Source: Variovorax davisae (GTDB lineage: Bacteria; Pseudomonadota; Gammaproteobacteria; Burkholderiales; Burkholderiaceae_C). From it: a stretch of DNA of 64,000 bases. Below are positions 17,321-25,942 of this stretch, one piece after another (the stretch's first letter is position 1; every line of letters begins with the position of its first letter). Location of the stretch: NCBI RefSeq assembly GCF_030316845.1, contig NZ_JASZYS010000001.1, positions 248,001 through 312,000 on the forward strand. Reading direction: 5' to 3'. The position numbers and the translations under genes are program-made. The notes beneath the pieces are model-generated. The model searched no databases. It was not told the DNA's origin and saw nothing but the letters and a program-made list of their open reading frames with translations.

Positions 17321-18678
17321 CAGTCTTTCCCCTTGGCGCGGACGTCCGCCACCACCCGCGCATAACGCTGGAAGCTCCAGTAGGCGCTGGCCCAGTCCAT
17401 CAGCACCACGAAGCGGTTGCGGAAACCGATCAGGAAGTAGATGTGGGCGAACAGCCAGAACAGCCACGCCAGCTTGCCCGAAAAGCGCAGCGGCCCGAAC
17501 GGGCTGCCGAGGTCGACCACGGCCGAATTGCGGCCGATGGTGGCGAGGTTGCCGTAGTCGCTGTAGCGGAAGGGTTCGGTGGGCTGGCCCGCGATCCGGC
17601 GCAGGATGTTCGAGGCCGCGGCGCGGCCCATCTGCTTGGCACCGGGCGAGACGCCCGGGACCGGCGTCGGTTCCTTGCCGGGCGCATGGCTCATCGCGGC
17701 GGCCAGGTCGCCGACCACGCTGATGTCCGGGCGGCCCGGCAGGCTCAGGTCGGGCAGGACCTGGACCCGGCCGGCGCGGTCGGTCTCGGCGCCGGTGGCC
17801 GCGGCCAGCATGCGGCCGAGCGGCGAGGCGGCGACGCCGGCGGCCCAGATCACGCAGCCGCAGTCGATGCGGTGGCTGCCGAGGCCGGCGCCGCCATCGC
17901 TGAACGGGGAGGCGATCTGCAGCCCGGTGCCGTCGATCGAGGTGACGCGGGCGTTGAGGCGGACCTGGACGCCGAGCTTCTGCAACTGCTCCAGCGCGCG
18001 CTGGCTCAGCGCCTCGGGCATCGCCTGCAGCACCCGGGCGCCACCTTCGATCAGCAGCACCTCGGCGCTGCTCGGGTCGATGTGGCGGAACTCGCCTTCG
18101 AGCGTGTGGCGCGCGATCTCGGCCAGCGTGCCGGCCATCTCGACGCCGGTCGGGCCGGCGCCGATGACCGCGAAGGTCAGCAGCGCGCGCCGCCGCACCG
18201 GGTCGGTCTCCACCTCGGCCGCTTCGAAGCTCACCAGCACGCGGCGGCGGATCTCGAAGGCGTCGGCCAGGGTCTTGAGTCCCGGTGCCATCGGCTCCCA
18301 GGCGTCGTTGCCGAAATAGCTGTGGGTGGAGCCGGCGGCGACGATCAGGTGGTCCCAGCCGAGCTGGCTGCCGTCGGCCAGCTGCACCGTGCGGGCCGCG
18401 GGATCGATCTGCGTCACCTCGCCGAGCAGCGTCGTCACGTTGGGCTGGCCGCGGAACAGCACCCGGATCGGCGCCGCGATGGATGGCGCGGCGAGGCCCG
18501 CGGTGGCCACCTGGTAGAGCAGCGGCTGGAACAGATGGTGGTTGGTCTTGTCGACGATCGTGATGTCCACGTCGGCCTTCTGCAGCTTGCGTGCCGCCTC
18601 CAGGCCGCCGAAGCCGCAGCCGACGATGAGGACATGGGGGCGGCCGGAAGCCGGGGCCGTCGGCGGGGGGGTGCTCAT
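17320..18678 (-). CDS. type II NADH dehydrogenase (NDH-2)
   Basis: A 452-residue flavoprotein that passes electrons from NADH to quinone without pumping protons. Two dinucleotide-binding motifs are visible: VLIVGCGFGGLEAARKL (FAD, residues about 16-32) and FAVIGAGPTGVEMAGTLAE (NADH). Near the end are FRYSDYGNLATIGRNSAVVDLG and an aromatic amphipathic helix (LAWLFWLFAHIYFLIGF) that anchors it to the inner membrane. Start MSTPPPTAP at 18678 is chosen because the FAD motif follows at the usual distance. It leads an operon with the RidA-like gene. Confidence 0.93.
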   Translation of the reverse strand: MSTPPPTAPASGRPHVLIVGCGFGGLEAARKLQKADVDITIVDKTNHHLFQPLLYQVATAGLAAPSIAAPIRVLFRGQPNVTTLLGEVTQIDPAARTVQLADGSQLGWDHLIVAAGSTHSYFGNDAWEPMAPGLKTLADAFEIRRRVLVSFEAAEVETDPVRRRALLTFAVIGAGPTGVEMAGTLAEIARHTLEGEFRHIDPSSAEVLLIEGGARVLQAMPEALSQRALEQLQKLGVQVRLNARVTSIDGTGLQIASPFSDGGAGLGSHRIDCGCVIWAAGVAASPLGRMLAAATGAETDRAGRVQVLPDLSLPGRPDISVVGDLAAAMSHAPGKEPTPVPGVSPGAKQMGRAAASNILRRIAGQPTEPFRYSDYGNLATIGRNSAVVDLGSPFGPLRFSGKLAWLFWLFAHIYFLIGFRNRFVVLMDWASAYWSFQRYARVVADVRAKGKD

Positions 18679-18839
18679 CCGGCGGATGATACGCAGGCCG
18701 GCGCCCGGGGGCCGCGGCTGGCAGGCCGGAGCGAGTTGTGCCAAAGTGGCGCGTTCCGGTCGGCGCGCGGGTGCGACCTTGTCCTACGGCGGCGCCCCGC
18801 CTGCATCGGATAGAACACTCAATTCAAACTGGAGAGTCC

Positions 18840-20087
18840 ATGAACCTGATCCGGCCGAAGCTGCCGGCGGCAGAGGCGTTGCGCGAACTTTTCCAGGCCG
18901 TGCGCGCGCACAGCCTCGAACTGGCCGCGCCCCTGTCGGCCGAGGACCAGTGCATCCAGTCGATGCCCGACGCCAGCCCGACCAAGTGGCACCTGGCACA
19001 CACCACCTGGTTCTTCGAGACCGTGCTGCTGCAGCCGCACGCGAGCGGCTACCGGGCGTTCGATGCGCGCTTCCACTATCTCTTCAATTCCTACTACGAG
19101 GCGCTCGGGCCGCGCCACCCACGGCCCCAGCGCGGCCTCCTGACGCGGCCCTCGCTCGACGAGGTGCATCAATACCGGCGCCATGTCGACCGCGCGGTGC
19201 TGGACCTGCTGGGGGGCGCCGGGGAAGCCGTCTGGGCCACCATCGAGCCGATCCTCACGCTCGGGCTGCACCACGAGCAGCAGCACCAGGAACTGATCGT
19301 CACCGACATCCTGCATGCGCTGTGGTGCAACCCGCTGCTGCCGGCCTACCGACCACCGGGCGGACCGGGGCTGCGGCTGGCATCGGCCACGCCGCCGCTG
19401 CACTGGCTGCCGCACCCGGGCGGCGTCGCCGAAGTCGGCCACGCCCAGGCCGGATTCGCCTTCGACAACGAGCTGCCGCGCCACCCCGTGCTGCTGCGCC
19501 CGCATGCGATCGCCGACCGGCTGGTGAATTGCGGCGACTTCGTCCAGTTCATCGCCGACGGCGGCTACCAGCGTCCCGAGCTCTGGCTGTCCGACGGCTG
19601 GGCCGCGGTGCAGGCGCAGGGTTGGCGCGCACCGGCCTACTGGCTGGCGGCCGACGACCCGCGGCTGGCGCACGAAGGCGTGCCGGGCGGCTGGCAGGTG
19701 TTCGGACTGCACGGGGTGCGGCCGCTCGAGCCCGAGGCGCCGGTGGCGCAGCTGAGTTTCTTCGAGGCCGCGGCCTACGCCGAATGGGCCGGCGCGCGGC
19801 TGCCGACCGAGTTCGAATGGGAGGCCGCGCACGACGCGCCCGGCATCAGCCAGATGAGCGGCCAGGTCTGGCAGTGGACCCGCTCTTCCTACGATCCCTA
19901 CCCGGGGTTCCGGCCGCTGGCCGGCGTCGCGGCCGAATACAACGGCAAGTTCATGGTCGGCCAGCTGGTGCTTCGCGGCGGCAGCATCGCAACGCCGCCG
20001 GGGCACACGCGGGCCAGCTACCGGAACTTCTTCCCGCCGGCCGCACGCTGGCAGTTCTCCGGGCTGCGGCTCGCGAAAGACCTCTGA
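18840..20087 (+). CDS. egtB: ergothioneine synthase EgtB (sulfoxide synthase)
   Basis: A 415-residue non-haem iron enzyme joining a cysteine-type thiol to hercynine. The N-terminal DinB-like domain contains the iron ligands: HLAHTTWFFE and LGLHHEQQHQELIVTDILH (HxxxHxE). The C-terminal FGE-sulfatase-like domain ends with LRGGSIATPPGHTRASYRNF. A GGAGAG ribosome site precedes the ATG. It overlaps egtD (TGATG). The selenoneine synthase SenA and the ovothiol enzyme OvoA are relatives; the lack of senB/senC and the partner egtD favour ergothioneine. Whether it takes cysteine or gamma-glutamylcysteine is not readable; no egtC or egtA is present. Confidence 0.92.
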   Translation: MNLIRPKLPAAEALRELFQAVRAHSLELAAPLSAEDQCIQSMPDASPTKWHLAHTTWFFETVLLQPHASGYRAFDARFHYLFNSYYEALGPRHPRPQRGLLTRPSLDEVHQYRRHVDRAVLDLLGGAGEAVWATIEPILTLGLHHEQQHQELIVTDILHALWCNPLLPAYRPPGGPGLRLASATPPLHWLPHPGGVAEVGHAQAGFAFDNELPRHPVLLRPHAIADRLVNCGDFVQFIADGGYQRPELWLSDGWAAVQAQGWRAPAYWLAADDPRLAHEGVPGGWQVFGLHGVRPLEPEAPVAQLSFFEAAAYAEWAGARLPTEFEWEAAHDAPGISQMSGQVWQWTRSSYDPYPGFRPLAGVAAEYNGKFMVGQLVLRGGSIATPPGHTRASYRNFFPPAARWQFSGLRLAKDL

Positions 20088-21076
20088 TGGGCACTCCCGC
20101 TTTCAACCTCCATGCGTTTCGCGCCGCACAGCGCGCAGCGCCGCTGTCCGACTTCGCGCGCGAGCTGTACGCCGGCCTGAGCCTCGACACCCGCAGGATC
20201 TCGCCCAAGTTCTTCTACGACGTCGCGGGCTCGGCCCTGTTCGACCGCATCTGCGAGCTGCCGGAGTACTACCCGACGCGGACCGAACTGCGCATCCTCA
20301 CCGAGAGCGCCTCGGAGATCGCCGCCCAGATCGGACCGGATGCCGAGATCATCGAGTTCGGCGCCGGTTCGCTCACGAAGGTGCGGCTGCTGCTCGACGC
20401 GCTCGAGTCGCCGCGGCGCTACGTGCCGATCGACATCTCCGGCGCCCATCTCGAGGCCGCGGCCGCGCGGCTGCGCGCCGACTATCCGCGGCTGGCAGTG
20501 CAGCCGGTGGTGGCCGACTACACCATGCCGCTGGTGTTGCCACCGGGGCGCGGGCAGAGCGCCGGCCAGCGGGTCGGATTCTTTCCGGGCTCGACCCTGG
20601 GCAATTTCTCGCCCGACGAGGCGCTGGCCTTCCTGCAGCTCGCGCACCGGCTGCTGCGCGGCGGCGGCCTGCTGCTGGGCGTCGACCTGGTCAAGGATCC
20701 GGCGCTGCTGCATGCCGCCTACAACGACGCCCAGGGCGTGACGGCGGCCTTCAACCTCAACCTGCTGCGGCGCGCCAACGCCGAGCTCGGCTGCGACTTC
20801 GATCTCGACGGCTTCACGCATGCGGCCTTCTACAACTCGCCGCTGCGGCGCATCGAGATGCACCTAGTGAGCCGCCGGGCGCAGGCGGTGTCGCTCGACG
20901 GCCAGCGATTCCAGTTCGACGAGGGCGAGACGCTGCACACCGAGAACTCGCACAAGTTCACGGTCGAGGGCCTGCGCGCGCTGGCCGTCAAGGCCGGCTT
21001 CCGGCCGGCGGCGGTGTGGACCGATCCCGAGCGCCTGTTCAGCGTCCACTGGCTGGAGGCGCCCGCGGCACAATAG
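20087..21076 (+). CDS. egtD: L-histidine N-alpha-methyltransferase EgtD
   Basis: A 329-residue SAM-dependent enzyme that trimethylates histidine to hercynine, the substrate of EgtB. Family blocks are clear: ISPKFFYDVAGSALFDRICELPEYYPTRTE, IIEFGAGSLTKVRLLLDAL (SAM site), VGFFPGSTLGNFSPDEA and a late FSVHWLEA. It starts inside the egtB stop, so the pair is one translational unit sufficient, in principle, for hercynine and its sulfoxide conjugate; a dedicated EgtE lyase is not encoded nearby. Confidence 0.94.
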   Translation: MGTPAFNLHAFRAAQRAAPLSDFARELYAGLSLDTRRISPKFFYDVAGSALFDRICELPEYYPTRTELRILTESASEIAAQIGPDAEIIEFGAGSLTKVRLLLDALESPRRYVPIDISGAHLEAAAARLRADYPRLAVQPVVADYTMPLVLPPGRGQSAGQRVGFFPGSTLGNFSPDEALAFLQLAHRLLRGGGLLLGVDLVKDPALLHAAYNDAQGVTAAFNLNLLRRANAELGCDFDLDGFTHAAFYNSPLRRIEMHLVSRRAQAVSLDGQRFQFDEGETLHTENSHKFTVEGLRALAVKAGFRPAAVWTDPERLFSVHWLEAPAAQ

Positions 21077-21113
21077 GGCGCTGCCCCCGTTGTGGCGGGC
21101 ACCGGAGAACCTG

Positions 21114-21395
21114 ATGAAAGCAGTTTGGAACGGCGTCACCGTGGCGCAGAGCGACGACACGGTGCTGGTCGAAGGCAATCACTATTTCCCCATGCATTCG
21201 CTCAACCGCGACCATGTGACCTTCAGCAATCACAAGACCACCTGCGCCTGGAAGGGCACGGCGAGCTATTTCTCGCTGCTGGTCAACGGCGAGCTGCATG
21301 CGGACGCGGCCTGGTACTACGCCGATCCGAAGCCCGAGGCCGAGATGGTCAAGAACCGCGTCGCCTTCTGGAAGGACGTGAAGGTGACGGAGTGA
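21114..21395 (+). CDS. DUF427 family protein
   Basis: A 93-residue DUF427 protein (MKAVWNGVTVAQSDDTVLVE, then YFPMHSLNRDHVTFSNHKT, CAWKGTASYFSLLV and PEAEMVKNRVAFWKDVKV). DUF427 is a small beta-rich domain of unknown biochemical role. It begins 37 bases after egtD on the same strand with no clear terminator between, and its stop overlaps the GTG start of the dioxygenase gene (GTGA). Cotranscription with egtBD is likely. Confidence 0.9.
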   Translation: MKAVWNGVTVAQSDDTVLVEGNHYFPMHSLNRDHVTFSNHKTTCAWKGTASYFSLLVNGELHADAAWYYADPKPEAEMVKNRVAFWKDVKVTE

Positions 21396-22132
21396 GCCTT
21401 GCGTTCAGTCCCCCCTTCACACCGCCCGACCGCCTCGTTCCCACCCTGCGCCAGGACGGCTATGCGGTGCTGAGCCCGCAGGGGGTGGCCGACTGGCTGG
21501 GCACGCCGCTGGCGCAGCTCGAAGCCCTGCACGGCGACTGGTCCCATCTGCCGCCCGACGACTACCTGAAGGACGGCGGGCGCTATCGCACGCGGCGCCA
21601 TGCCTGCTTCACGGTCGATGGCGCGACCCTCGAACAGGCGCCGCACCGCGCGCACTGGCAGCCGGTCGAATACAACGCGCTGCACGGCGGCATGCAGCGC
21701 TGGTTCGCGCCGATGGAGGCCGCGACCGTGGCGCAGCCGGCCTGGCAGCAGCTGATGCGCAGCCTCGGCGAGGTGGCCAGCGGCGTGCGCGGCGCGCAGC
21801 GCTGGTACGTCGAGGCGCACCAGTTCCGCATCGATACCGCCGACGGCATCGGCCGCCCGACGCCCGAGGGCGCCCACCGCGACGGCGTCGACCTGGTGGC
21901 GGTGGCGCTGGTCGGACGCCACAACATCAAGGGCGGCGAGACCCGCGTGTTCGAAGCCAGCGGCCGCCGCGGCGAACGCTTCACGCTGACCGAGCCGTGG
22001 ACGCTGCTGCTGCTCGACGATGCCCGCATGATCCACGAGTCGACGCCGATCCAGCCCCTGATCGAGGGCGAGGCCGGCTGGCGCGACACGCTGGTCGTCA
22101 CCTGCCGCAGCGGCGGCTTCCAGGGCGATTGA
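21392..22132 (+). CDS. 2-oxoglutarate/Fe(II) dioxygenase family protein (PF10014 type)
   Basis: A 246-residue protein that starts with GTG at 21392, coupled to DUF427. The HxD half of the iron site is in EGAHRDGVDLVAVALVGR, the distal histidine in ARMIHESTPI and a 2-oxoglutarate-binding arginine candidate in WRDTLVVTCR. The family includes amino acid hydroxylases such as the Bacillus isoleucine 4-hydroxylase. The substrate is unknown. Position directly after the ergothioneine genes raises the idea that it acts on histidine, hercynine or ergothioneine; this is inference only. Confidence 0.82.
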   Translation: MSLAFSPPFTPPDRLVPTLRQDGYAVLSPQGVADWLGTPLAQLEALHGDWSHLPPDDYLKDGGRYRTRRHACFTVDGATLEQAPHRAHWQPVEYNALHGGMQRWFAPMEAATVAQPAWQQLMRSLGEVASGVRGAQRWYVEAHQFRIDTADGIGRPTPEGAHRDGVDLVAVALVGRHNIKGGETRVFEASGRRGERFTLTEPWTLLLLDDARMIHESTPIQPLIEGEAGWRDTLVVTCRSGGFQGD

Positions 22133-22201
22133 CGCCGGCCTCCCCGCGCCGCAGTCGTCCTACAACCGATGGCCGTGCCTTGGATGTAAATTCGAGGCCC
22201 G

Positions 22202-22213
22202 GTTCGCGCGAAC
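22202..22213. promoter_or_regulatory. 12-base perfect palindrome upstream of the USP gene
   Basis: GTTCGCGCGAAC is a perfect inverted repeat 31 bases before the universal stress protein start. In so GC-rich a genome a chance palindrome is possible, but its position suits an operator. Confidence 0.3.
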
Positions 22214-22243
22214 GAGCCCTGTAGAGAACCAAAGAGGTCCGCC

Positions 22244-22690
22244 ATGTTCAATCACATCCTGGTCCCGATCGACGGGTCCGACACCTCGATGCTCGCGGTC
22301 AGCAAGGCCAGCGGGCTGGCGCTGGCGTTCGGCAGTCGCATCACGCTCATCCATGTGGTGGACAACTACCCCTTCATCGGCGTCGGCGCGGACTATGCGC
22401 TGGGCCAGAACGAATACCTCGCGGCGGCCACCAGCAGCGCCAACGCGGCGCTGGCGCGCGGCGTCGCGGCGCTGGCGGCCGAAGGCCTGCACAGCGACCA
22501 GCGCGTGATCGACGGCCACGTGGTGCACGAAGGCATCGTCGACACCGCGATCGCGATCGGCGCCGACCTGATCGTCATGGGCTCGCACGGGCGAACCGGC
22601 ATCGAGAAGCTCCTGCTGGGCAGCGTCACGCAGCGCGTGCTGCAGGACGCCAAGTGCCCGGTGCTGGTGGTCCGCGGCGACCTCCACTGA
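22244..22690 (+). CDS. universal stress protein (UspA family)
   Basis: A 148-residue single-domain USP. It begins MFNHILVPIDGSDTSMLA and ends with the ATP-binding motif GSHGRTGIEKLLLGSVTQRVL followed by CPVLVVR, so it belongs to the nucleotide-binding branch. A GAGGTC-like site precedes the ATG. It has its own 110-base upstream gap and is probably independently controlled. Such proteins help survival under stress and starvation; the exact role varies. Confidence 0.95.
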   Translation: MFNHILVPIDGSDTSMLAVSKASGLALAFGSRITLIHVVDNYPFIGVGADYALGQNEYLAAATSSANAALARGVAALAAEGLHSDQRVIDGHVVHEGIVDTAIAIGADLIVMGSHGRTGIEKLLLGSVTQRVLQDAKCPVLVVRGDLH

Positions 22691-22696
22691 AGCCCC

Positions 22697-23335
22697 TCAG
22701 GCGAACGGCAGCGGACTTTCGAAGCGCAGCGCCCGGCCGTCGGCCGGGTGGAGGAGGGCGAGCGCGGCCGCGTGCAGCAGCAGGCGGGGCGCACGCTGGC
22801 GGACCGCCTCGCTGCCGTAGAGCGCGTCGCCGAGGATCGGATGCCCGATCGACAGCAAATGCACGCGCAGCTGGTGGCTGCGCCCGGTCAGGGGCTCCAG
22901 CCACAGGTGGCTGGCATGGCGCGCGGGCAGCAGCCGCTTCACGCGCCAGCGCGTCTGGCTCGGCTTGCCGGCGGGATCGATCTTCTGCAGCGGCCGGCGC
23001 GGCCAGTCGGCTGCCAGCGGCGCGTCGATCAGCGACCAGTCCGTCGACACCGGCAGCAGGCCGTCGACGATCGCCTCATAGCCCTTGTGCACCTGCCGGG
23101 CCGCGAACGCATCGCCGAGCAGGCGCTGCATCTGGGCACTGCGCGCCATCAGCACCAGGCCGCTGGTCGCCATGTCGAGCCGGTGGACCACGAGCGCATC
23201 GGGCCATTGGCGCTGGGCCCGGGCACTGAGGCAGTCCTGCTTGTCCTCGCCGCGGCCGGGCACGCACAGCAGGCCGGCGGGTTTGTCGAGCACCAGCAGG
23301 TGCGGGTCTTCGTGGATCGGCTGCAGTTCGGTCAT
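22697..23335 (-). CDS. RluA family pseudouridine synthase
   Basis: A 212-residue enzyme of the RluA/TruC family lacking an S4 domain. The catalytic aspartate is in VVHRLDMATSGLVLMA; LTGRSHQLRVHLLSIGHPILGD is the second signature. It converts uridine to pseudouridine in rRNA or tRNA; with only the catalytic domain, RluA or TruC specificity is most likely but not decided. It is convergent with the USP gene (six bases apart) and divergent from the MFS gene. Confidence 0.92.
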   Translation of the reverse strand: MTELQPIHEDPHLLVLDKPAGLLCVPGRGEDKQDCLSARAQRQWPDALVVHRLDMATSGLVLMARSAQMQRLLGDAFAARQVHKGYEAIVDGLLPVSTDWSLIDAPLAADWPRRPLQKIDPAGKPSQTRWRVKRLLPARHASHLWLEPLTGRSHQLRVHLLSIGHPILGDALYGSEAVRQRAPRLLLHAAALALLHPADGRALRFESPLPFA

Positions 23336-23373
23336 GAAGGGACCGAGTCTAGGCTCGGCTATCCTCGACGCCG

Positions 23374-24621
23374 ATGTCTGCCGCCTCCGAACCCGCCCGC
23401 GCCCCGCGTTTTTCCGACCTGACGAGCGAGCGGCCCTTCATGCGGCTGTGGTCGGCGCGGCTGTTCGGCACGGCCGCCAGCCAGATGCTGCTGGTGGCGA
23501 TCGGCTGGCACATGTACGAGCTCACCGGCAGTGCCTGGGATCTCGGGCTGGTCGGCCTCTACCAATTCGTTCCGGCCCTGCTGCTGGCGCTGCTGGCCGG
23601 CCACGTGGTCGACCGGCACCATCGCGGCCGCATCGTGGCGGCCTGCTTCGGGGTCCAGGGCGCGGTGGCGCTGGTGCTGCTGCTCGCGGTGCAGGCCCGG
23701 CACGACACCCGGGGCCTGCTGCTCGCCCTGTCGCTGGTGCTGGGCGCCGTGCGCGCCTTCCAGATGCCGGCGCAGCAGGCGCTGACGCCCCTGCTGGTGT
23801 CGCCGATGATGCTGCCGCGCGCGATGGCCTTCAGCTCGGCCGGCATGCAGGGCGCCATCATCGGCGGGCCGGCCCTGGGCGGGCTGCTGTTCGTGGCCGG
23901 CATGGCCGTCGTCTATGGGGTCGCGCTGGCCTTCTTCGCGCTGGCCGCCGCCCTGGTGCTGCGGCTGCGCTATGCGCACCTGCCGCCGGCGCGCGAGCCC
24001 GTCACCCTGCGCACGGTGCTGGCCGGCGTCGACTTCATCTGGAAGCGCAAGCCGGTGCTCGGGGCGGTCTCGCTCGACCTTTTCGCGGTGCTGCTCGGCG
24101 GCGCGGTGGCGCTGCTGCCGATCTATGCCAAGGACATCCTTCACACCGGGCCCTGGGGCCTCGGGCTGCTGCGCGGGGCGCCGGCGGTGGGCGCGCTGGC
24201 CACCTCGATCCTGCTGACGCGGCGGCCGGTCGAGCGGCAGGTGGGCCGCACGCTGCTGCTGGCGGTGGGGCTGTTCGGCGTCTGCATGGTGGTGTTCGGC
24301 ATCTCGCGCAGCTTCACGGTGTCGCTGATCGCGCTGGCGGTCTCGGGCGGCGCCGACATGGTCAACGTCGTGATCCGGCAGACCCTGGTGCAGCTCGAGA
24401 CGCCCGATGCCATGCGTGGCCGCGTGAGCGCGGTCAACTCGATCTTCATCGGCGCCAGCAACCAGCTCGGCGAATTCGAATCGGGCGCCACGGCGGCCTT
24501 GCTGGGGCCCGTGGGCTCGGTGGTGGCGGGCGGCGTCGGCACCGTGCTGGTGGCGCTGGCCTGGTTCCGGCTCTTTCCGTCGCTGGCGCAGCGCGACCGC
24601 CTGGTGCGCCCGAGGCCCTAG
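23374..24621 (+). CDS. MFS transporter (EntS-like exporter family)
   Basis: A 415-residue inner-membrane protein with about 12 hydrophobic helices. It starts with a short cytoplasmic lead and RFSDLTSERPFMRLWSARLFG, followed by the MFS loop motif GHVVDRHHRGRIV between helices 2 and 3. Overall pattern is that of MFS_3/EntS-type drug or siderophore exporters. The substrate is unknown. Its stop codon lies within a CTAG shared with the stop of the convergent ferredoxin gene. Confidence 0.9.
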   Translation: MSAASEPARAPRFSDLTSERPFMRLWSARLFGTAASQMLLVAIGWHMYELTGSAWDLGLVGLYQFVPALLLALLAGHVVDRHHRGRIVAACFGVQGAVALVLLLAVQARHDTRGLLLALSLVLGAVRAFQMPAQQALTPLLVSPMMLPRAMAFSSAGMQGAIIGGPALGGLLFVAGMAVVYGVALAFFALAAALVLRLRYAHLPPAREPVTLRTVLAGVDFIWKRKPVLGAVSLDLFAVLLGGAVALLPIYAKDILHTGPWGLGLLRGAPAVGALATSILLTRRPVERQVGRTLLLAVGLFGVCMVVFGISRSFTVSLIALAVSGGADMVNVVIRQTLVQLETPDAMRGRVSAVNSIFIGASNQLGEFESGATAALLGPVGSVVAGGVGTVLVALAWFRLFPSLAQRDRLVRPRP

Positions 24622-24899
24622 ACGGCGGAGAACGCGTACGGCACGTCGAGCACGACGTCGCCCAGCGGCTCGGCCACGCACGGCAGGATCCAGCCCTCGG
24701 CCTTCTCGTCGACGCTGACGCCGGGCCACTCGATGCGATAGCGGATCCGGCCGCTCGCCAGCCGGCACAGGCAGGTGCGGCAGGTGCCGTTGCGGCACGA
24801 ACTCGGCAGCTCGATGCCGGCGGCATCGGCGGCCTGCAGCAGCGTCTGGCCGGGGCCGCAGTCGAAGCGGAAGCCGCCCGGCCGGATCTCGGCCTTCAT
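24618..24899 (-). CDS. 2Fe-2S plant-type ferredoxin
   Basis: A 93-residue ferredoxin with the cluster motif CRNGTCRTC (Cx4CxxC) near residues 35-43 and the fourth cysteine in WILPCVAEP. It starts [13 protein letters not shown] at 24899, overlapping the VF530 stop (ATGA). It is the last member of a three-gene overlapping minus-strand set. Its redox partner is not evident. Confidence 0.92.
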   Translation of the reverse strand: MKAEIRPGGFRFDCGPGQTLLQAADAAGIELPSSCRNGTCRTCLCRLASGRIRYRIEWPGVSVDEKAEGWILPCVAEPLGDVVLDVPYAFSAV

Positions 24900-25180
24900 T
24901 CGGGGGGCTGGGCCGCCGATTGCTGGCGGCGCTGGTCGCGCAGCATGAAGAGGTACAGGCTCTCGACTTTCTCGCGCGCCCACGGCGTCTTGCGCAGGAA
25001 CTTCAGGCTCGAGGCCACGCTCGGGTCGCTGGTGAAGCAGCGCAGCGGAATGCGCTCGCCGAGGCCGGCCCAGCCGTAGTGCGCCGCCAGCGCGGTCACG
25101 ATGGCTTCCAGCGTGAGGCCGTGCAGGGGGTTGCGCGGCTGCTTCGGCGCGGCCGCGCCCGGATCGGGCGCGTCGCTCAC
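24896..25180 (-). CDS. VF530 family DNA-binding-like protein
   Basis: A 94-residue VF530 (DUF2132) protein with the near-invariant block [20 protein letters not shown], then [20 protein letters not shown] and [18 protein letters not shown]. The known structure is a small helical domain; DNA-binding has been suggested from structure, but the function is unproven. It starts with GTG at 25180, overlapping the stop of the 48-residue gene (GTGA), and ends inside the ferredoxin start. Confidence 0.92.
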   Translation of the reverse strand: MSDAPDPGAAAPKQPRNPLHGLTLEAIVTALAAHYGWAGLGERIPLRCFTSDPSVASSLKFLRKTPWAREKVESLYLFMLRDQRRQQSAAQPPE

Positions 25181-25323
25181 TTGTTCTTGAGCTTGCCGCG
25201 CGGAATCACGGCGGTGGTGATGGTGCGCACCGGCTCGATGGCGGCGCCCGGCGGCTTCGGCGGCGAAGTGTCCTTCTTCGGTTTCTTGGCTTCCTTGCTG
25301 CTGCGCTGCTGACTCTTTGCCAT
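25177..25323 (-). CDS. 48-residue basic, proline-rich hypothetical protein
   Basis: A short gene reading [18 protein letters not shown] then proline/lysine-rich residues and ending PRGKLKNK. It has an AGAGAAAAC ribosome site and a start at 25323. The protein is strongly basic and probably disordered, consistent with a nucleic-acid or ribosome-associated peptide. The four-base overlap with VF530 and the coherent basic composition support a real gene. Function unknown. Confidence 0.7.
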   Translation of the reverse strand: MAKSQQRSSKEAKKPKKDTSPPKPPGAAIEPVRTITTAVIPRGKLKNK

Positions 25324-25412
25324 GGTTTTCTCTCCGGAATAAATGCGAATGCGACGGTCAGTTTAGCGGGGCGGCGACAATAGGCCGCTTTACCGTTCCG
25401 TTTCCCGCATCC

Positions 25413-25928
25413 ATGTCCGACTACGAAGTTCGCCCCGCCACCCTGCGCGATGCCAAAGCCATCGCCGAAGTCCACGCCGCCGCCGCCCGGGCCGCCTACG
25501 AAGGCATCCTGCCCGAGGACGAATTGCGCACGCTGGCGCCTGCCAGCCGCGAAGCCAAGTGGCGCGAGGCCATCGAATTCAGCGAGCCGCAGGTGCAGGT
25601 CGCGGTGCTCGACGGCGAAGTGGTCGGCTTCGTCGGCTTCGACCGTTCGCGCGATGCCAAGACGCCGTCGACCACCGGCGAGATCTGGGCCATCTATGTC
25701 CTGCCCGCGCACTGGGACAAGGGTGTGGGCGTCGCTCTCTGGGATGCCGCGCGCGACGGCCTCGAGGAAGAGGGCTGCACCGTGGTCACGGTCTGGGTGC
25801 CGCTGCGCAACGACCGCGCGATGCGCTTCCACGAACTCGCCGGCTTCAAGCGCGAGATGAAGACCGCCAAGACCACGGCCATCGGCAGCGTGAAGATCGA
25901 GGAAATCCGCCTCAAGCGCAGCGTCTAG
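25413..25928 (+). CDS. GNAT family N-acetyltransferase
   Basis: A 171-residue acetyltransferase starting [21 protein letters not shown]. The acetyl-CoA-binding strand-loop is [23 protein letters not shown] (a variant of the Q/RxxGxG/A loop), followed by [24 protein letters not shown], the usual final helix-strand. The acceptor is unknown. It is divergent from the 48-residue gene and 14 bases ahead of the DUF808 gene, probably cotranscribed. Confidence 0.92.
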   Translation: MSDYEVRPATLRDAKAIAEVHAAAARAAYEGILPEDELRTLAPASREAKWREAIEFSEPQVQVAVLDGEVVGFVGFDRSRDAKTPSTTGEIWAIYVLPAHWDKGVGVALWDAARDGLEEEGCTVVTVWVPLRNDRAMRFHELAGFKREMKTAKTTAIGSVKIEEIRLKRSV

Positions 25929-25942
25929 CCGAACGCCACGCC

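Noticed and set aside
18840..21076. A selenoneine (senABC) locus
   Set aside because: EgtB is related to SenA, but no SenB glycosyltransferase or SenC/SelD-like gene is nearby and egtD is directly coupled, which favours ergothioneine.
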